From the NCBI RefSeq assembly GCF_039511225.1, contig NZ_CP154261.1, positions 1,984,001 through 2,048,000 of the forward strand: a stretch of 64,000 bases of DNA, in the 5' to 3' direction. Position 1 is the first letter of the stretch; every line of letters begins with the position of its first letter. A program made the position numbers and the translations under genes. The notes below the pieces were generated by a model. The model was not told where the DNA came from. It searched no databases and was given only the letters and a program-made list of their open reading frames with translations. Shown piece by piece: positions 18,884 through 26,761 of the stretch. The stretch is from Sphingobacterium multivorum (GTDB lineage: Bacteria; Bacteroidota; Bacteroidia; Sphingobacteriales; Sphingobacteriaceae).

Positions 18884-19360
18884 AGCTCGCTTTAAATTTA
18901 TATTGGTATAAGCAATATAGCAAAAATAATTTGATTTTTGGCAAGGATAATGAAACTTAGTGGTCTATTCAAATGACCGCAATAAGCGGTCTATCTGTAG
19001 GCATAAAATTCAGCAGATCCTCGGGTAAAGGACGGGATATCGATTATGATGAAGAGCTTATGCCTGTAATAAGGTGTAAACTATTTCCCCTAAAAAGCAG
19101 CCTAATATCACACCAAATAGAATTGACAAAATCACCTTTAACCAGACTGGGCTTGTTTCTAAAATCAGTTTCATGGAGCAAAATTGCTTTAAAAATATAC
19201 TTTAAAAAAGACTTTTCTCTTTTTTAAGGCTAGCTGTGGCGATACAATGACATGAATTTTGGCCTTTATGGTATGATAATTGAAAATTAATAGTTGGATT
19301 CGATTTTTTTAGTAATTTAAGTCGGAAATTGAAATTGTTGAAATAGCCTGATTTATAATT
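18884..19360. other. Intergenic region with a possible small membrane ORF
   Basis: 477 bp between two divergent hypothetical genes. It holds a short perfect hairpin GACCGC-AATAA-GCGGTC (18976-18992) without a T-tract, and one 38-codon minus-strand ORF described separately. A plus-strand frame across 18973-19227 does not look like a protein. Confidence 0.4.
19058..19174 (-). CDS. Possible small membrane protein (38 aa)
   Basis: A short minus-strand ORF, start ATG 19172-19174, stop at 19058-19060. It encodes a charged N-terminus with Trp (MKLILETSPVW) followed by a clean hydrophobic segment, VILSILFGVILGCFLGEIVY, long enough for one membrane span. Small single-span proteins of this design are common, but I recognise no family, and the ORF is short enough to occur by chance. 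An A/T-rich upstream stretch with TATATTTTT lies near 19190-19205. Confidence 0.35.
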   Translation of the reverse strand: MKLILETSPVWLKVILSILFGVILGCFLGEIVYTLLQA

Positions 19361-19885
19361 ATGATAACACGAATAGTATTGACAATTGTTCTATTCACTT
19401 TAACAAAAGTTGGGCTTGGCCAGCAGGTGAATATGGAGAAAATTCGAAAAGAATATGCGGAGGCCGTGAAGGACGAGGATCTGTGTGAACATAATTTGGA
19501 GGCGTTGACCGAAGGTGCCAAATCGCCGACAGAGAAAGCCTATCTAGCCGCCTATCAAATACTGTTAGCGAAACATATCGGCAATCCATTTAAGAAAGTT
19601 GGGCAATTCAAAGAGGGGAAAAAGCATTTGGAAGAAGTGATTAAGGAAAATCCAAATCATATTGAAGCGCGTTTTATACGTTGGAGCGTACAGGTGCATG
19701 CGCCTTCTTTTTTGGGCTACAACAATAATATCCTTGAGGATAAAAATTTCCTGGTTAAAAACCTTTATAAATTACCCAATGAAGAGGCTAAATCAATTAT
19801 TTATAATTATCTCAAAGGCGCCAATCCTTATCTTAAAGGTGGGCAAGTATTTAGCGCTACAGAGTTGAAGGAGCTAGCCCAATAG
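19361..19885 (+). CDS. Secreted helical-repeat hypothetical protein
   Basis: 174 aa with a signal peptide (MITRIVLTIVLFTLTKVGLG, cleavage near Q21-Q22). The mature part looks like one or two TPR-like helical hairpins: LAAYQILLAKHIGNPFKK and FKEGKKHLEEVIKENPNHIEARF, where ENPNHIEA matches the end of a TPR. I do not recognise a specific family. It is 103 nt upstream of the OmpA-like lipoprotein gene and could share its transcript. Likely periplasmic; a protein-binding role is possible but unproven. Confidence 0.75.
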   Translation: MITRIVLTIVLFTLTKVGLGQQVNMEKIRKEYAEAVKDEDLCEHNLEALTEGAKSPTEKAYLAAYQILLAKHIGNPFKKVGQFKEGKKHLEEVIKENPNHIEARFIRWSVQVHAPSFLGYNNNILEDKNFLVKNLYKLPNEEAKSIIYNYLKGANPYLKGGQVFSATELKELAQ

Positions 19886-19988
19886 GACGTTAAAGGTTGT
19901 TAATTTGACAAGACTGTGGGGTATTTTGGCTAGAATATTGCGTATCTTGCTATATGAATTAGTTCAACATCTACAAAAAGAGTATATC

Positions 19989-20888
19989 ATGAAGAATTTA
20001 GTTTTTCCAATGACTGTATTAACGGCCAGTTTGTTTGTTGTCGGATGTGGTGTCAGCAAAAAGCAATATGCTGGTTTACAGTCCGACTATAGTAAATTGC
20101 AAACGGAGCACAGTCAATTGACCAAGCAATATCAGGATGGACAACTTCAATTAGCTGAAGGCCGGACACGGATCAAGAGTTTAGAAGATCAGTTGGCTTC
20201 CGAACGACAAAATAATGCGGACCTCCGATCGGCTTATGCTGCTTTGCAGAAATCGCTCGATAACAGTATTAATCAGAATTCACAGGGAAATATTAATATT
20301 TCTAAGCTGGTTGATGAAATTAACGCTTCAAATAAATACATTAAGCATCTCGTTGAGACGAAAAACAAATCCGATTCCTTGAATCTGGTATTGACAAATA
20401 ATTTGACAAGATCACTTAGCCGTGAGGAACTGCAGGAAGTTGATGTACAGGTATTAAAAGGGGTCGTTTATATCTCACTTGCTGATAACATGCTTTACAA
20501 ATCCGGTAGCTATGAAATTAATGATAGAGCCGATCAGACGTTAAGCAAAATTGCGAAAATTATCCAGGATTATAGAGATTATGAAGTTTTGATTGAAGGT
20601 AATACTGATACGGATCCAATTTCTAAACCTAATATTCGGAATAACTGGGATTTAAGTACGCTGAGAGCCTCTTCTGTAGTACAGGCTTTACAAAATAAAT
20701 ACGGTGTGGATCCGAAGCGTTTAACTGCAGGTGGTAGAGGAGAATATAATCCAATTGCAGATAATACGACCGCGCTAGGTAAGCAACGGAATCGAAGAAC
20801 GCAGATTATTATAACCCCTAAATTGGATCAATTTATGGAGTTGATTGATAAGGCCCCGGAGGCTACCGAGGTACCATCGGCACAATAG
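19989..20888 (+). CDS. OmpA-family lipoprotein
   Basis: 299-aa outer-membrane lipoprotein. The N-terminus MKNLVFPMTVLTASLFVVGC is a lipoprotein signal with lipobox VVGC (Cys20). Residues about 30-130 form a long coiled coil with heptad-like leucines, and the C-terminal part is an OmpA peptidoglycan-binding domain with NTDTDPI, LSTLRASSVVQAL and the NRRTQI motif that closes the fold. It probably tethers the outer membrane to peptidoglycan. The frame is open upstream to 19905, but those residues would spoil the lipoprotein signal, so the ATG at 19989 is chosen. It ends just before a terminator. Confidence 0.88.
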   Translation: MKNLVFPMTVLTASLFVVGCGVSKKQYAGLQSDYSKLQTEHSQLTKQYQDGQLQLAEGRTRIKSLEDQLASERQNNADLRSAYAALQKSLDNSINQNSQGNINISKLVDEINASNKYIKHLVETKNKSDSLNLVLTNNLTRSLSREELQEVDVQVLKGVVYISLADNMLYKSGSYEINDRADQTLSKIAKIIQDYRDYEVLIEGNTDTDPISKPNIRNNWDLSTLRASSVVQALQNKYGVDPKRLTAGGRGEYNPIADNTTALGKQRNRRTQIIITPKLDQFMELIDKAPEATEVPSAQ

Positions 20889-20905
20889 ATTTTAATTAGG
20901 TAAAT

Positions 20906-20941
20906 AAAAAAATCCTTTCCAAAATGGAAAGGATTTTTTTA
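20906..20941. terminator. Bidirectional intrinsic terminator
   Basis: Stem AAAAAAATCCTTTCC / GGAAAGGATTTTTTT around loop AAAAT, between the convergent OmpA-lipoprotein and dehydrogenase small-subunit genes. It has a T-tract on the plus strand and the mirror on the minus strand. Confidence 0.88.
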
Positions 20942-21574
20942 TTATCCAAAGAATTTACTTGGATCAAAGCCGTGTTCTTTTAATACATCATCTGGTACAC
21001 CATTCCAGACTCCAGGTTTATTTCCGGCATAGCCAATATCTTTTACACCCATTTCACTGGTGTAAAATCCTGAAGAAGTCAGGTTGCGCATCAATGAAAA
21101 GAAGGCGGCACCTTGTTTCATTTCTGGCCTTGCCAAATCAGGGTAGGCGATATCATCTACCAACGCAAGTTGATCTTTTGCGCTACATTTGATAAATACT
21201 GTTCCGTAACGCTTTTTGGACTGGAGGTCGAGCCAACGAAGTCCGCCGCGCATCGGGATTTTATTATCAGGCAAATCTTTTACAATAAATTCGATAAAAT
21301 CGGGTACTCCCGCTTCCGAAGCGCTTCCTGAAATATTGTCCTTAGGAATAATAATGTCAGCCAAAACAGTGATTGTCGCCATTTCATGTTCGTCGAAAAA
21401 CTTTTCGGCGTATAATTGTTCTGTGCGTTCATATTCAAAATCCTGGACTCCAGGTAATTTTTTGCCATTGTCTGCTGCTGCATTTTTAGCATCTTTTGAA
21501 TTGCAGGCTGCGGTTAAAAGACCAGATCCAGCTGCAATTAATCCTAATGCTCTTAAAGATTCTCTTCTATTCAT
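20942..21574 (-). CDS. Gluconate 2-dehydrogenase subunit 3 family protein (small/hitch-hiker subunit)
   Basis: 210-aa small subunit that accompanies membrane or periplasmic GMC dehydrogenases. The N-terminus MNRRESLRALGLIAAGSGLL has a twin-arginine pair followed by a lipobox-like TAAC (Cys24), suggesting Tat export together with the flavoprotein, which has no signal of its own. The mature domain is typical of the family (IIPKDNISGSASEAGVPDF). It lies 4 nt downstream of the GMC gene on the same strand, so the two are one transcript and presumably one enzyme. Confidence 0.88.
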   Translation of the reverse strand: MNRRESLRALGLIAAGSGLLTAACNSKDAKNAAADNGKKLPGVQDFEYERTEQLYAEKFFDEHEMATITVLADIIIPKDNISGSASEAGVPDFIEFIVKDLPDNKIPMRGGLRWLDLQSKKRYGTVFIKCSAKDQLALVDDIAYPDLARPEMKQGAAFFSLMRNLTSSGFYTSEMGVKDIGYAGNKPGVWNGVPDDVLKEHGFDPSKFFG

Positions 21575-21578
21575 GCTT

Positions 21579-23315
21579 TTAACCGTTTAATTTTTTCTTT
21601 TCTTGAAGTATATATTCTGCTGTTCGCATCGATAAAGCGAGTATTGTCCAGGTCAGGTTTTTGTCACCTTGTTGTACAAATGGTCCCGCATCGACGACAT
21701 AGAGATTTTTACAATCGTGGGCTTGTCCCCATTTGTTCAATACGGAGGTTTTCGGGTCATTTCCCATTCTTGTGGTTCCGCCTTCATGAATAATTTTTCC
21801 AGGAGCTTCTAGGCCGTACAATGTATCTGCTCCGGGTATTTTAGAAGTAATGACAGCGCCCATTTCGTGCATAATAGACTGAAATGTCTCTTGCATGTGT
21901 TTGGCTTGTGCGATTTCTTCATTAGCCCATTTGTAGTTGAAACGTAGCACAGGAATTCCGAATTTGTCGACTTTATCGGGGTCAATTTCACAGTAATTGT
22001 CTTTTCTTGCCAATGCCGTTCCGCGTCCTGCCATGCCGACATTTGCTCCATAATAGCTGCGGAAATCTTCTTTTAATGCAGTACCATAACCGCCTTTGGC
22101 CTTTGACGTTCCAGCTGAATTTTTAACATGGTCATTTACTTTCGGTACCCAATTCAAAAATCCATAAGAGGGCATATGTAAACCACCGCCGTATTCGATG
22201 TGGTAACCTCTAGGGAAGTTCAATTTGGCATTATCTTCCCACCATGGCGAATAAATATGGACACTTCCAACGCCATCTTCATTATAACGCTTCCGGTCAA
22301 GTAGTTGTGGTAAAAAGCCTGATAAACTGGCCCCCGTAGAATCGTGGAGATATTTTCCGACTAAACCGCTGCTATTACCAACACCCCCAGGATGCGATTT
22401 TGATTTGGAATTTAACATGATCCGCGCGCTTTCACAGGCACTAGCACCCAAAATAACGGTTTTTCCCTTAACGGTATATTCTTGTAAATCCTTGGTGTTT
22501 ACATAAGAAACACCAACTGCAATTCCTTCATCATTTGTAATGACTTCTCTTACCATTGCATTGTCTATCACCTTTAGGTTACCCGTTTTCATCGCTGGAA
22601 TAACCAGACAAGATGAAGAGGAAAAGTCCCCATAAACTTTACATGCACGACCACATTGCCCACAGTAGAAACAGGTACCTCGATCTTTAATATCTTTTGA
22701 TACTTCGGTTAGCACGGCCCCTCTTCCGGGAATCACTGGAACTCCAGCTTTTTTTGCACCTTTTGCAATATATAGTTCGTTTAAGCGTGGCTTAGGTGGT
22801 TTCATAAAAATACCATCGGGTTCATTATGAATACCTTCTGCCGTGCCATATATTCCGATCATTCGATCTACACGGTCATAAAATGGCTTAACCTCTTCAT
22901 AAGTAATAGGCCATTCATCCGTTACTCCATCCTTTGGCTTGAAATCGTCAGGTCCCATACGCAACGAAATTCGACCCCAGTGGTTGGTTCTGCCGCCCAG
23001 CATACGTGCTCTAAACCATTCAAATTCAGTTCCCGCGACTTTGCTGTAGGGTTCGCCCTCGATCTGCCAGCCACCGAAGGCTGCATCAAAATCTCCGAAT
23101 GGTCTTGTGGTACCAGCACCTCTTCTTGGAGATTCCCAAGGCCAGCGTAATTGTAACGAATCTTTTGCTGGGTCATAAAAAGGACCTGCTTCCAGCATCA
23201 ATACTTTAAGCCCCGCATGTGCAAGTATATAACCTGCCATACCACCACCTGCGCCAGAACCAACTACGATGGCGTCAAATAATTCGGGATTTTCTTTAAT
23301 TTGATAATCTGACAT
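21579..23315 (-). CDS. GMC-family sugar dehydrogenase, large subunit, with Fe-S cysteine cluster
   Basis: 578-aa FAD enzyme of the glucose-methanol-choline family. It has the N-terminal FAD fold VVGSGAGGGMAGYILAHAG (residues 17-35), the GMC signature region MLGGRTNHWGR (105-115), and a cysteine cluster C215-C218-C221-C225 (CFYCGQCGRAC), with C236 nearby, expected to hold an Fe-S cluster. The C-terminal active-site region is HEGGTTRMGNDP followed by NLTWTILALSMRTAEYI. Gluconate 2-dehydrogenase and glucoside 3-dehydrogenase large subunits have this layout; the latter is known from Sphingobacterium. Substrate is inferred. No cytochrome c subunit gene is adjacent. Confidence 0.88.
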   Translation of the reverse strand: MSDYQIKENPELFDAIVVGSGAGGGMAGYILAHAGLKVLMLEAGPFYDPAKDSLQLRWPWESPRRGAGTTRPFGDFDAAFGGWQIEGEPYSKVAGTEFEWFRARMLGGRTNHWGRISLRMGPDDFKPKDGVTDEWPITYEEVKPFYDRVDRMIGIYGTAEGIHNEPDGIFMKPPKPRLNELYIAKGAKKAGVPVIPGRGAVLTEVSKDIKDRGTCFYCGQCGRACKVYGDFSSSSCLVIPAMKTGNLKVIDNAMVREVITNDEGIAVGVSYVNTKDLQEYTVKGKTVILGASACESARIMLNSKSKSHPGGVGNSSGLVGKYLHDSTGASLSGFLPQLLDRKRYNEDGVGSVHIYSPWWEDNAKLNFPRGYHIEYGGGLHMPSYGFLNWVPKVNDHVKNSAGTSKAKGGYGTALKEDFRSYYGANVGMAGRGTALARKDNYCEIDPDKVDKFGIPVLRFNYKWANEEIAQAKHMQETFQSIMHEMGAVITSKIPGADTLYGLEAPGKIIHEGGTTRMGNDPKTSVLNKWGQAHDCKNLYVVDAGPFVQQGDKNLTWTILALSMRTAEYILQEKKKLNG

Positions 23316-23600
23316 AATTAAATGAAGTAATTAATTGAAAGGCCCGTACGATACATTTGCCTGAAGGCTTACTATGTAAATGAGAAGGTTCAATTAATTT
23401 AATGGTTATTGTTTCATGTTTAAAATCATCGTGAATATATCGATAAAAATTTGTTTTTTTTAATTTAATTTATCGATTTAGCAGATTTTAAATAAAGAAT
23501 ATGGGATTGTTACAAAAAATACCCTGTTTTATTAAAATTTTATGGCGAGCGATACTAAATATTCCGTGTATTTCGTTACGACGAAATACACGGCATTATC

Positions 23601-25196
23601 TCAGAAGTGTTTTAATTTGATGACTTTGTTAATATGGATTTCTTGTAGAAACACTTCATCATGTGAAATGACGAGCAGGGTACCTTTATAAAGTTGAATT
23701 GCTCTGGTCAGAATGAGGATATTTTGAAGATCCAGATTGTTTGTTGGCTCATCAAGGATAATCAAATCGGGGGACTGTCGCTGAATGGTGAGACAGCATA
23801 ATATCAGACGCATTTTTTCACCGCCACTCAATAGCAGGCACATTTTGTCCCAATCGTTTCTTCCGAATAGGAAGCGATGGAGTCTAATTTTGATTTCATG
23901 TTCAGGTAGTGCGGCGGTATTGAATTGCTGCGCTTGCTCATAAATACTTAAATGTGAAGATAAGATGGAATACGTCTGATCTAAATAGATGGCATGAAAT
24001 GATTGGCGCTCAATTTTTCCTTGCTCAGGGGTTAGTTGGTTGAGAAGGAGTTTGACCAATGTTGTTTTGCCAGATCCGTTCGGGCCTTGGAGTACGATAC
24101 GGTCCCCACTGAATAGTTGAACGTTCATGTTATCTTTCCAAAGCTGCGCTACGCCATAGCTGAAATTGATGTTTTCGGCCTTGATCATGCTTTTTCCTAT
24201 AGGAAAAGTACTGTTTCCCAAATCTATTTTAATCTCATCCAATGCGGATTGCGAACCACGAAGTTCCTGAAGATCCGATCTGATATCTCCAATTTTGTCC
24301 TGGTGTACAGTTTTTATTTTGGCAGTACTCTTTTCAGCATTATTACGTAAGGTATTCATCATTATACGTGCTACACCTGCCTTCTCCTGCTTTTTTTGAC
24401 CACGGTTGTTTAGTCTGTTTTGGCGCTCGATTGTTTCTCTTTCTTTCTCTTTTGCGATTTTGATCGCTTTTTCCTTGTGGTGGATATCGTGTTGCAACGC
24501 ATGGCGTTCGATCTCCTTTTGAGCCTCGTAAAAGGTATAATTACCCCCATATCGCTTGATACCATTTGGGGCCATTTCAGCCATGTCATCCAGTAAATTA
24601 AGCAGGGTTCTATCGTGGCTGACAACGACTATAGTGTTTTTGCTTGATTGAATCCAATCGTATAGTCGTGTTCTGCTGTCCATATCCAAATGGTTGCTCG
24701 GTTCATCAAGAAGAATAAGCTCGGATCGATGAATCTGGATTCCGGCCAATAAAACTTTCGTTTTTTGTCCACCACTGAGGGAAGACATTTGCTGAGCCAA
24801 ATCTATGTTGGGCAGATCCCATTGTTTGAAAGCCTCTTGGCAACGTTCTTCCAAAGCCCAGTCATCTTGAAGTCTATTGAAATTTTCCTCAGACGCATCA
24901 CCGGCCAATATGGCATAAAGAGCATTCAATTTTTTGTCAATTCTAAGTGCTTCAGCCACCGTCTTATGCTCGAATTGTCCAACAACCTGAGGGACATAAT
25001 AGGTGCTAGCGCTATTATGTATGCTCCCGCTGGTCGGCGATAATTCTTTGGCAATCAGTTGCAATACCGTTGATTTTCCAACGCCGTTGTGACCGATCAG
25101 TGCGATTTTCTCTTGCGCGTTTATGTGCAGATTTATGTTCTCAAACAATAAATCTTTATTTGGATGTCTATAGGAAAGTTGTTGTAATGAAAGCAT
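23601..25196 (-). CDS. ABC-F family ATPase
   Basis: 531-aa protein with two ABC ATPase domains and no membrane segment. Domain 1 has Walker A GHNGVGKST (35-43), signature LSGGQ (140-144) and ILLDEPSNHLD; domain 2 has GPNGSGKTT (371-379), LSGGE (456-460) and IILDEPTNNLD. A charged linker with KEKERETIERQNRLNNRGQ lies between (about 240-300). ABC-F proteins act on ribosomes, as translation factors (EttA, Uup) or as antibiotic-resistance ribosome protectors; the linker length does not decide which. Single-gene unit with no drug-resistance neighbours. Confidence 0.88.
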   Translation of the reverse strand: MLSLQQLSYRHPNKDLLFENINLHINAQEKIALIGHNGVGKSTVLQLIAKELSPTSGSIHNSASTYYVPQVVGQFEHKTVAEALRIDKKLNALYAILAGDASEENFNRLQDDWALEERCQEAFKQWDLPNIDLAQQMSSLSGGQKTKVLLAGIQIHRSELILLDEPSNHLDMDSRTRLYDWIQSSKNTIVVVSHDRTLLNLLDDMAEMAPNGIKRYGGNYTFYEAQKEIERHALQHDIHHKEKAIKIAKEKERETIERQNRLNNRGQKKQEKAGVARIMMNTLRNNAEKSTAKIKTVHQDKIGDIRSDLQELRGSQSALDEIKIDLGNSTFPIGKSMIKAENINFSYGVAQLWKDNMNVQLFSGDRIVLQGPNGSGKTTLVKLLLNQLTPEQGKIERQSFHAIYLDQTYSILSSHLSIYEQAQQFNTAALPEHEIKIRLHRFLFGRNDWDKMCLLLSGGEKMRLILCCLTIQRQSPDLIILDEPTNNLDLQNILILTRAIQLYKGTLLVISHDEVFLQEIHINKVIKLKHF

Positions 25197-25401
25197 GTTG
25201 AAATTCTTTAAATGTTAGAAAAGACCATTTGGACGGGTATCGTCAATGGATGGTATTTATTCGTTCTAAAGAATTTTAATCTTACATGCAGTTTTAACGA
25301 TGTTGAGCGCTACAAATATAGCGTTTTTATTTTGATGTCGGGAAAATTTTTGAGGAATAGTCAAATTGTTTATTTTTCTACTATTTGCTTCGGACAAATT
25401 G

Positions 25402-25409
25402 TACTTTTG
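25402..25409 (+). promoter_or_regulatory. -7 box before the sigma-54 regulator; decides the start codon
   Basis: TACTTTTG fits TAnnTTTG exactly. The expected transcription start is about 25415, which lies downstream of the in-frame TTG at 25385 and just upstream of the GTG at 25424, so the GTG is the real start. No good -33 box is visible. Confidence 0.45.
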
Positions 25410-25423
25410 AAAAAACGAATATT

Positions 25424-26761
25424 GTGAATAGAGTTCTCCTTATAGATGACGAAGAGAAGCTTCGGAAATTGCTGGCCAAAATTATTAGCCTGGAAGGTTT
25501 TGATGTGATCGAGGCTGCTGACATTAAATCGGGGTTAAAAAAGCTTGAAGTCAGTGATGTAGATGTTGTACTTTGTGATGTGAAGCTACCTGATGGTAAT
25601 GGAGTTGAAACGGCTAAATTAATTAAAGAGCGGTATCCAATTGTAGAGATTATCTTATTGACGGCATACGGGAATATTCCGGATGGCGTTCGGGCGATAA
25701 AAAATGGTGCTTTTGAATACATTACGAAAGGAGATGACAATAATCGCATTATACCGTTGCTTTATAAAGCCTGTGAAAAGGTGGCATTGGCTAGAAGGGT
25801 GGAGCAGTTAGAAAAGCGATTAGGCGACCGACTTTCTTTTGATAAGATTATTGGGAAATCCAGTGCAATAAAAGCGGCCATCGGCATGGCACAAAAAGTT
25901 GCTGTTACAAATACAACGGTCTTGCTAACGGGCGAGACCGGCACAGGTAAGGAGGTTTTTGCACAGGCAATCCATCAGGCGAGTTCAAGAAGAGATCGTA
26001 GTTTTGTGGCGATTAACTGTGCCGCATTTACAAAAGATTTACTGGAAAATGAGTTGTTTGGCCATAAATCCGGTGCTTTCACTGGTGCTACTAAAGATCA
26101 ACGTGGTTTGTTTGAAGAAGCGCATTTGGGTACGATCTTTCTGGATGAAGTCGGGGAGATGGCTTTGGAGCTTCAGGCTAAAATTCTTCGTGTTTTGGAA
26201 ACTGGCGAGTTTTTAAAAGTTGGGGACTCCAAACCAACGAAAGTCGATGTGCGCATCATAGCAGCAACCAACAGAAATCTCGAAACCGAAATTGCAACAG
26301 ACCATTTCAGGAGTGATCTATTTTATAGACTTTCCGTTTTCACGATCGAATTACCGCCATTGCGCGAGCGTATTGAAGATATAGCGACATTGGCGCAATA
26401 CTACGCTGATATCTTTGCTTTAAAATCCAACTTGAAACCGTTGCAGATGACCCCTGAGTTTGTGCAGGCTTTGGAAGGCAACCTATGGCGGGGAAATATC
26501 CGTGAACTGAAAAATGTGATTGAACGCAGCGTAATTTTGAGTGAGGGGGGCCTATTAGGTGTGGAGAGCCTTCCTTTCGGTGAACACGAGAATAGAGAAG
26601 GGGCGAGCGTCTTGTCAAACTTTGCAATGTCCAACATGGAGAAGCAGCATATACAACGTGTATTAAAACATACGAATGGAAATAAAGCTGAAGCTGCTCG
26701 ATTGTTAGAAATCGGTGTAGCTACCTTGTATCGAAAAATTGAAGAATATCGAATCCAATGA
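25424..26761 (+). CDS. NtrC-family sigma-54-dependent response regulator
   Basis: 445-aa response regulator, cognate to the kinase encoded downstream. The receiver starts MNRVLLIDDEEKLRKLL, with D52 in VVLCDVKLPDGNG. The AAA+ domain has Walker A GETGTGKE, the canonical sigma-54 contact loop GAFTGA in KSGAFTGATKDQRG, and Walker B GTIFLDEVGE; the Fis-like helix-turn-helix at the end is NGNKAEAARLLEIGVATLYRKI. The GTG start at 25424 is supported by the -7 box just upstream. The stop overlaps the ATG of the kinase gene by 4 nt. Confidence 0.93.
   Translation: MNRVLLIDDEEKLRKLLAKIISLEGFDVIEAADIKSGLKKLEVSDVDVVLCDVKLPDGNGVETAKLIKERYPIVEIILLTAYGNIPDGVRAIKNGAFEYITKGDDNNRIIPLLYKACEKVALARRVEQLEKRLGDRLSFDKIIGKSSAIKAAIGMAQKVAVTNTTVLLTGETGTGKEVFAQAIHQASSRRDRSFVAINCAAFTKDLLENELFGHKSGAFTGATKDQRGLFEEAHLGTIFLDEVGEMALELQAKILRVLETGEFLKVGDSKPTKVDVRIIAATNRNLETEIATDHFRSDLFYRLSVFTIELPPLRERIEDIATLAQYYADIFALKSNLKPLQMTPEFVQALEGNLWRGNIRELKNVIERSVILSEGGLLGVESLPFGEHENREGASVLSNFAMSNMEKQHIQRVLKHTNGNKAEAARLLEIGVATLYRKIEEYRIQ

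Noticed and set aside
18973..19227. 84-codon plus-strand ORF between two hypothetical genes
   Set aside because: The predicted protein has no domain, signal peptide or regular composition, and a minus-strand small ORF with a clean membrane segment fits the same DNA better.
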